Both the position numbers and the translations under genes were made by a program. A DNA stretch of 64,000 bases from Candidatus Saccharicenans sp. (GTDB lineage: Bacteria > Acidobacteriota > Aminicenantia > Aminicenantales > Saccharicenantaceae): NCBI GenBank assembly GCA_026414545.1, contig JAOAIU010000027.1:31021-95020 (forward strand), given 5' to 3'. This document shows positions 57,970 through 64,000 of the stretch, in pieces (position 1 is the stretch's first letter; the number at the start of each line of letters is the position of its first letter). The notes under the pieces were generated by a model that ran no database searches, had not been told where the DNA came from, and saw nothing but the letters and a program-made list of their open reading frames with translations.

Positions 57970-60102
57970 ATGTCAGGAAATTTTGAAATCGGACGAACTT
58001 TAAGGAAAGGGTCAGCTCTGGCTTTTCTGGCCTTTTTGACCATTCTTGTTGTGTATCCCGTCTCAGCCCAGGAACAGAATAATCCTTTCTTCTCAGCTTT
58101 CAATACGCCGTTCGAGACGCCACCCTTTGACCTGATCAAGAACGAGCATTTCCTGCCGGCCATAAAGAAGGGCATAGAACTGCACCAGGCGGAAATAGAA
58201 GCCATCGTCAATAACCCGCAGCCCCCGACCTTCGAGAACACCATCCTGGCCTTTGACCGCAGCGGGAAATTCCTGGAAAGGGTGCAGGCCGTCTTCGGCA
58301 CCCTGCAGAGCGCCAACACTTCGCCCGAGCTCCAGAAAATCGCCGAGCAGTCCACTCCCCTGACCAGCCAGCACCGCTCCAGCATCTACTTAAACGACAA
58401 GCTATTCGCCCGCATCAAGGCGGTCTATGACCGGAGAGCCAGGCTCAAGCTCGGCCCGGAAGAAAAATTTCTCCTGGAAAAGATTTACCAGGACTTTGTC
58501 CGGGCCGGAGCTCTGCTCGGGCCGCAGGACAAAGAAAAGCTGCGCCAGATTAACAGCCAGCTGTCGATGCTGTCGCTGAAATTTGGAAACAATGTCCTCC
58601 AGGAGACAAACTCCTCCCGCCTGGTCATCGAAAATCCCAGGCACCTGGCCGGGCTTCCCCAGAATGTCATCGACAGCGCGGCCGAAACGGCCAGGAAGAT
58701 GGGCCTGGAAGGCAAATGGGTTTTTACCACCCAGGTCCCCAGCCTGACCCCGTTCCTGCAGTATGCCAAGAATCGTGAACTTCGCCGGCGGCTGTATGAA
58801 GCCTACCTCAGCCGGGGCGACCGCTACAATGAATATGACAACAAGGAAATAATCAAGAAAATTATCGCCCTGCGCACTGAACGGGCTAAACTCCTGGGCT
58901 ACCCGACCTTCGCCCACTATGCCATTGAGGTCAACATGGCCCGGACGCCGGAAAAGGTTGAAGAATTCCTGATGGAGCTCTGGCAGTACGCCCTGAAGCG
59001 AGCCAAGGCCGAGCTCGCGGAAATGCAGCAGATTGCCGATGCTGAGGGCGCCGATTTCAAGATCGCTCCCTGGGACTGGTGGTACTATGCGGAGAAGCTG
59101 CGTCAGAAAAAATACGACCTTAAAGACGAAGAGGTCCGGCCGTATTTCTCCATAGATAATGTCAGAAACGGAATGTTCACCCTGGCCGGCCTGCTCTATG
59201 GCCTGAAATTTGAAAAGCTGAACAACGTTTCCGTTTACCATCCGGAAGTTGAAGTTTACGAAGTCAAAGAAAAGAACGGCCAGCACGTCGGGCTGCTGTA
59301 CCTTGATTTTTTCCCCAGGGCTTCCAAGAGAAGCGGGGCCTGGTCCGGGGCTCTCCGCCGCCAGAGCTATGAAAATGGCAAGCGGGTAGCACCAATTTCA
59401 ACCATAACTTGCAACTTCACCCGGCCGACCGAAAAGCTCCCGGCGCTGCTGTCGCTGGATGAAGTCCAGACCGCCTTCCACGAGTTCGGGCATTCGCTGG
59501 CCACCCTTCTAGCCAACGGGAAATACAACAATCGCTTCGTTCCGAGGGACGGAGTGGAACTTCCCTCACAGATCATGGAAAACTGGGTGACCGAGCCTGA
59601 GTTCCTGAAAATGTATGCCAAGCACTATGCCACCGGAGAAGTAATCCCCGAGGCCCTAATCAAGAAAATCAACAACAGCTCCCTCTTTAACCAGGGCTTT
59701 GCTTCCACCGAATACCTGGCCGCTTCCCTGCTGGACCTTTACTGGCACAAGACCATTTTTACCGAAGATTATGAAGTTGATGATTTTGAGCGGAAAGTCC
59801 TCAACCAGCTCGGCCTGATTGAGGCCATCGCTCCCAGGTACCGCAGCACCTATTTCCAGCATATTTTCTCTGGCGGCTATTCAGCTGGCTATTACGTTTA
59901 CATCTGGGCCGAAGTGCTGGACAGCGACGCCTTTGAAGCCTTCAAGGAGCGCGGCCTGTTCGACCAGAAAACTGCCCTTAAATTCCGCCAGGAAGTTCTG
60001 GAAAAATACGGCACGGTCGATTACCTCAGCCAGTACATCAAGTTCCGCGGCCGCGAACCCAGGAAGGAACCGCTGCTGAAGAAGCGCGGCTTTATCGAGT
60101 GA
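57970..60102 (+). CDS. M3 family metallopeptidase (peptidyl-dipeptidase Dcp-like), secreted
   Basis: FHEFGHSLATLLANGKY (HExxH); NPFFSAFNTPFETPPFDLIKNEHFLPAIKKGIELHQAEIEAI; signal peptide. Confidence 0.95.
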   Translation: MSGNFEIGRTLRKGSALAFLAFLTILVVYPVSAQEQNNPFFSAFNTPFETPPFDLIKNEHFLPAIKKGIELHQAEIEAIVNNPQPPTFENTILAFDRSGKFLERVQAVFGTLQSANTSPELQKIAEQSTPLTSQHRSSIYLNDKLFARIKAVYDRRARLKLGPEEKFLLEKIYQDFVRAGALLGPQDKEKLRQINSQLSMLSLKFGNNVLQETNSSRLVIENPRHLAGLPQNVIDSAAETARKMGLEGKWVFTTQVPSLTPFLQYAKNRELRRRLYEAYLSRGDRYNEYDNKEIIKKIIALRTERAKLLGYPTFAHYAIEVNMARTPEKVEEFLMELWQYALKRAKAELAEMQQIADAEGADFKIAPWDWWYYAEKLRQKKYDLKDEEVRPYFSIDNVRNGMFTLAGLLYGLKFEKLNNVSVYHPEVEVYEVKEKNGQHVGLLYLDFFPRASKRSGAWSGALRRQSYENGKRVAPISTITCNFTRPTEKLPALLSLDEVQTAFHEFGHSLATLLANGKYNNRFVPRDGVELPSQIMENWVTEPEFLKMYAKHYATGEVIPEALIKKINNSSLFNQGFASTEYLAASLLDLYWHKTIFTEDYEVDDFERKVLNQLGLIEAIAPRYRSTYFQHIFSGGYSAGYYVYIWAEVLDSDAFEAFKERGLFDQKTALKFRQEVLEKYGTVDYLSQYIKFRGREPRKEPLLKKRGFIE

Positions 60103-60117
60103 TTCTGGGAATTTCAA

Positions 60118-60211
<94 letters not shown>

Positions 60212-60300
60212 GCGCCCGAAAGCAGCGTTATTTTAACATGTTTTGACTCCGAAAAAAACCCCTGGTCACCGCCAGCAATATCTTTGTGGCCATACCATTA

Positions 60301-60347
60301 GTTTTCAGGTAAGGTCAGGAGATATTTTGGGTCCGTTTCCTGAAAAC
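60301..60347. repeat. Inverted repeat in intergenic region
   Basis: GTTTTCAGG (60301-60309) and CCTGAAAAC (60339-60347), perfect 9-bp arms, 29-nt spacing. Confidence 0.5.
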
Positions 60348-60581
60348 ATGAATTTCGCATTATCAGTCTATAAATATTTTTTCCCCGGGCCTGATATGGT
60401 TGGCGCAAGCAGGGAAGCAATTCGTTCAGATAAAGGCCAAGCGGAAGCTTAACGCCAGTTGCCATAGAGATGATCTTAAAATTAAGTTGAGGAAACAAGT
60501 GTTAGATTGCTTCTGACAGCGGGTTGCTTGGCGGGCCTTCAGGGACTTACTCTGGCCATCCTAGCTCGTTAAAACAAATAA

Positions 60582-61040
60582 CTATTCTTTAACCGCTGTC
60601 CCGGTAACTGTCTTCTCTTTATGCTGGCTTTTGGTGACATGGATGAGATAGCCATCCTGGCCAGAGAGCCAGAGCTCAGCCAGAACGTAAACCGTAAAAT
60701 ACTCGGTATAAGAAGGGGCAAAATCTCCGACCTCGTCAAAGACCAGGCGCGGCTCGGCCGCGGGCTTCTCGGGCGGGGTTATTTTTTCCAGAACCGGGAG
60801 CTCCAGCTCCTTGCCTGTAGCCGTCTGCCGCAGGATGAGCTTTCCAGCCTGGTTGAAGCCAAACCAGTATTCGCCGGCCGGGATTTTTTTGCCGGCAGCC
60901 CGGAATTCAAAGGGAACCTTGAACACGGCAGCCTGGACCGCAGGCTGGACTGACCGGGTTTCAGCCATCAAGCCGAACGGCCTGGCTAACAACGCCGCCG
61001 CTATTATGATTAAAGGAGTGGCCAGGAAAATTTTTCTCAT
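60582..61040 (-). CDS. Hypothetical secreted protein
   Basis: Signal peptide MRKIFLATPLIIIAAALLARPFGLMA; VFKVPFEFRAAGKKIPAGEYWFGFNQAGKLILRQ; SD GGAGG upstream. Confidence 0.75.
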   Translation of the reverse strand: MRKIFLATPLIIIAAALLARPFGLMAETRSVQPAVQAAVFKVPFEFRAAGKKIPAGEYWFGFNQAGKLILRQTATGKELELPVLEKITPPEKPAAEPRLVFDEVGDFAPSYTEYFTVYVLAELWLSGQDGYLIHVTKSQHKEKTVTGTAVKE

Positions 61041-61073
61041 TTTCGTCGCCTCCTCAATTAGCCTTTTTTATCA

Positions 61074-61097
61074 ATATATGAATGTTCATTCATATAT
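61074..61097. promoter_or_regulatory. Palindromic operator-like site upstream of the 60582-61040 gene
   Basis: ATATATGAATG-TT-CATTCATATAT, 11-bp perfect arms, about 35 nt upstream of the ATG. Confidence 0.6.
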
Positions 61098-61106
61098 CAG
61101 GCTGTC

Positions 61107-62480
61107 TCAGACCAGAACCTCGCCGGCGGCCGACCGGCCAGCCACGGGCAGGAAGACCTCCTCCTCCACCCCGTTCTTGATGGCATCTTCCATGGCTTCG
61201 ATGAAGGTATCAATTTCTTCCAGGGTGGTATAGATGTTGGGCGAAATCCGGAGGGCCTGGTAGTCGAAGACCTGGTTGGGTGGCGCCCCGCCGACCAGGG
61301 GCACGGTGATGATGCGGTACTTTTGCCTCAGAAAATTAGACAGGGCCCGGACATCGATGCCCTCAATGTAGCAGGCAGCCACACCCCAGGCCTGGGCCGG
61401 CTCGGACATGTCGGTCAGCATCTTGAAGCGCGGGTATTTTTTAAGGGCGTTAACGTAGCGCAACGTCAGGTAGCGCATTCGGGCTGCCTTGCGCTCGGCC
61501 CCGATGGCCTGGTGGTAGGCCAGGGCTTCACCCAGGGCTGCTCTTATTCCCCAGGGATGGGTGCCGATGGCTTCAAACTTGCGGATATCGTTGTCCTGCT
61601 GCTCGGGCGCGGCCTGAAGCGGCCAGAACTTTGGAATCATCTCCCGTCGCACATAGAGGCAGCCGTTGCCGATGGGGGCCAGCAGCCACTTGTGCAGGCT
61701 GACTCCGTAGGCGTCGCACTCCAGGTCGCGCAGCTTGAAAGGAAAATGGCCGAGAGCATGAGCGCCGTCGACTATGGTCACGATGCCCCTGGAGCGGGCC
61801 ATCCGGCAGATTCTCTGGACAGGGAAAAGCTGTCCGGTAAGGTTGGTTATGTGGCAGAAGTGAATGACTTTTGTCTTCGGGGTTATGGCCTGCTCGAACA
61901 TCTTGTAAAGGTAATCCTGGGTGGCCGGGACAGGAAATTGTAGCCTGGTCACCTTGATACCCTGGCGGCGCATCCTCTGGTCCCAGGTGGTCAGCATCCG
62001 AGGATAATCCTGCTCGGTGGTGAGAACCTCGTCTCCCGGCTGGAGGTCAATTCCGTTCTGGGCAATCTGCAGGGCTTCGCTGGCCCCGCGGGTTAAAGCC
62101 AGCTCTTCCGGGTCGCAGCCGAACTCTTTGGCCATGCGGCGGCGGATGGTTTCTATGTTTCCGGCTACCATGCCCTGGTAATGGACGGGCAGCATGTTTA
62201 TCATTTCTGTATAGCGGAAAGCTGATTCCAGAACCACCCGGGGGCAGGGGCAGGTAAAGCCGTTGTTGAGGTTGATGAGCGAACGGTCCAGCTTGAAACC
62301 TAACTGAACTTCCCGCCAGTAAAATTCATCCCTGGCCACTTCTTCCGGGGATTTATTGGCCACGGCCTGGGTGGCCGCCTCCACCCTTTCCAGGTTGGCC
62401 AGATTCCAGCTGAAAGCCACGGCTCCGGCCGCCCCGGCTGTCCGCAAGAATTCGCGTCGGCTGATATTCGGGGATTTCAT
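61107..62480 (-). CDS. Class V aminotransferase (isopenicillin N epimerase-like), Tat signal
   Basis: SRREFLRTAGAAGAVAFSWNLA twin-Arg leader; LTRGASEALQIAQNGI; VTIVDGAHALGHFPFKLRDLECDAYGVSLHKWLLAPIGNGCLYVRRE (PLP Lys in HKW). Confidence 0.93.
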   Translation of the reverse strand: MKSPNISRREFLRTAGAAGAVAFSWNLANLERVEAATQAVANKSPEEVARDEFYWREVQLGFKLDRSLINLNNGFTCPCPRVVLESAFRYTEMINMLPVHYQGMVAGNIETIRRRMAKEFGCDPEELALTRGASEALQIAQNGIDLQPGDEVLTTEQDYPRMLTTWDQRMRRQGIKVTRLQFPVPATQDYLYKMFEQAITPKTKVIHFCHITNLTGQLFPVQRICRMARSRGIVTIVDGAHALGHFPFKLRDLECDAYGVSLHKWLLAPIGNGCLYVRREMIPKFWPLQAAPEQQDNDIRKFEAIGTHPWGIRAALGEALAYHQAIGAERKAARMRYLTLRYVNALKKYPRFKMLTDMSEPAQAWGVAACYIEGIDVRALSNFLRQKYRIITVPLVGGAPPNQVFDYQALRISPNIYTTLEEIDTFIEAMEDAIKNGVEEEVFLPVAGRSAAGEVLV

Positions 62481-62849
62481 GTCGCCTCCTTATCGGGTCA
62501 ATGATGTCAAGAGATCAAATCCGCGGCTATTTTAATTTTTAACTCGCTTCAAAGTCAATTCAATCGGATTTATTACCAGCCATCAGTAATAAAATTGACA
62601 GATTATTTTCTGAATTTCCATAGAAATTATGACTGGCGAGGTGCGGTAAAATGAAGAAAAAGTGTCTAGGGTAATAAGGAAATTGACGGGAAAATTAAGG
62701 CCGCTCTTATTTTTCCAACCCCGAGTTTTTTAGTCAGACTCTATGTGGGCTGGCCGAAAACAGTTCCGGCATTTTACATATCTGCGGGAAAGATCAAGAA
62801 AAGCATTAAGCTCAGCTAAAGCCAGCGGGTTAAAAAGCACAGAAATTAA

Positions 62850-62939
62850 TGGCGGAGGGAGAGGGATTCGAACCCCCGTTCCGGGTTACCGGAAAGCGGT
62901 TTTCAAGACCGCCGCCTTAAACCACTCGGCCATCCCTCC
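62850..62939 (-). tRNA. tRNA-Ser (anticodon TGA)
   Basis: Minus strand GGAGGGATGGCCGAGTGGTTTAAGGCGGCGGTCTTGAAAACCGCTTTCCGGTAACCCGGAACGGGGGTTCGAATCCCTCTCCCTCCGCCA; anticodon loop CTTGAAA, long variable arm, encoded CCA. Confidence 0.96.
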
Positions 62940-63328
62940 GGGATGGTAAGTATTTTAATCTCAGACCCACCCGATGACAAGTGCCTCTGGTTTCTCTTTG
63001 AGGGCAAAAGTTGTGAGGGCCAGGCTGGATTCGGGGTTTAAGGCCCTTTTGACAAATTGAACAGGCGTAATCTTAACATCGGGGCTTATCCGGATACTTT
63101 CCTCACAAGCCTACCGACGATAATTTCTGGAGTTAATCTTTCCGGCCACCTGGGTGCCAACTGCTTAAGGCTTTCATTCGGCACGCGGACAGCCTTGAAA
63201 GTTCTTCTTGAAGGTAAAAATGACTAAAGTGCCAGGAATTAATATCAGCCGGGACGATAATTCAATAATTTAAGAACTAATTGCTTCCCGCCTGGAAATA
63301 GACTATTTTTCCTGATGAGAGTGCCCTG

Positions 63329-63981
63329 ATGAAACATAACCATCTTATCGGTCGGCTATCAGTCAGAATTCTAATTAATCTTTTCATACTATTACTGGCC
63401 CTCAACTTTCTGGCAACAGCGGCTCAGGCCCGGCCGTCCCCGGCTGTTCATAAACTTGATGGGACATACCTCAAAAAACTGGTGAAAGACACGGGCCTGG
63501 TACTGAGCTCACCCGGCCGATGGGAGAAAACAGACTGGCTAAGATTTGGCCTGTGTTTAGCTTCCACTTCCGCTTTTCTTCCGCTGGACAACTCCATCCA
63601 TCGCCAGGTTTACGAGCATGACTCCCGGGCTCTGACCTCTGCGTCGAAGGTTTTTTCTGCCGTCGGCGCCCCAGTTTCTCTGGTCGGCTTAATCTCGGCC
63701 GGGTATCTTTTTGGGCATTTCCAGAACTCAGATTCAACCAGAGAGACATTCCTTTTGGCCGGAGAAAGCCTGCTCATCACCGAGCTGCTTGTCCAGGCGG
63801 GCAAGATAAGTATAGGTCGAGCCAGGCCCTATACTCTGGAAGGGGCTTTTTCCTTTCACCCCGTCACTCTCCAGGGAAAATGGCAATCCTTCCCTTCTGG
63901 CCATTCTGCGGCCGCCTGGGCGGTGGCCGCTACTCTGGCTGGCCGGGTAAAAAGTCCTGGCCTGAGGGCAGTCATATATGC
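63329..63981 (+). CDS. PAP2 family phosphatase, 3' truncated by contig end
   Basis: Translation from ATG 63329: MKHNHLIGRLSVRILINLFILLLALNFLATAAQA...KISIGRARPYT...WQSFPSGHSAAAWAVAATLAGRVKSP (KxxxxxxRP and PSGH motifs). No stop, so absent from the ORF track. Confidence 0.88.
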
Positions 63982-64000
63982 CTGTCTCTTATACACATCT
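63982..64000. other. Tn5/Nextera mosaic-end adapter sequence (technical contamination)
   Basis: CTGTCTCTTATACACATCT is exactly the 19-bp transposase mosaic end used in Nextera libraries, flush with the window end. Confidence 0.97.

Noticed and set aside
58402-59286. 294-aa minus-strand ORF
   Set aside because: Antisense to the M3 peptidase gene (HEFGH motif on the plus strand).
62743-62949. 68-aa ORF ending GGGRGIRTPVPGYRKAVFKTAALNHSAIPPGW
   Set aside because: It is the antisense translation of tRNA-Ser(TGA) at 62850-62939, a well-known spurious protein in databases.

Overview
This is a 64 kb gene-dense bacterial chromosomal window, mostly housekeeping genes. No rRNA, CRISPR array, prophage or transposase was recognised. 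Main blocks: a 5'-truncated S9 peptidase; M23 peptidase and D-aminoacylase-like lipoprotein; rpsO-pnp followed by three pseudopilin genes; pcm and proS; a cluster of three PilZ-like proteins around an atypical LuxR-type regulator, then coaE; NfeD/slipin/SPOR; prfB with a programmed +1 frameshift; mazG; ribF-pyrR-pyrC-rnc; a DUF6599 / DUF362 / Tat-signal AmrS-like radical SAM / spermidine-synthase-like membrane protein locus; glyQS; gcvT-H-PA-PB; argS; a Gld-type ABC exporter; a degenerate GGDEF protein; a DHH-like protein whose motifs are in permuted order; a flavodiiron protein; DUF1846; a large GH106-like glycosidase; an M3 peptidase; two tRNA-Ser genes; a class V aminotransferase; and a truncated PAP2 phosphatase. 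The last 19 bases are exactly the Tn5/Nextera mosaic-end sequence, so the right edge is an adapter artefact at a contig end. Best candidates for undescribed biology are (i) the PilZ/LuxR cassette with repeated, possibly SD-sequestering leaders, (ii) the DUF362/AmrS/spermidine-synthase-like locus, (iii) the permuted DHH-like protein, and (iv) recurrent sigma70-like promoters placed so that transcripts would be leaderless. All calls come from reading the sequence and supplied translations; no database search or folding program was run.
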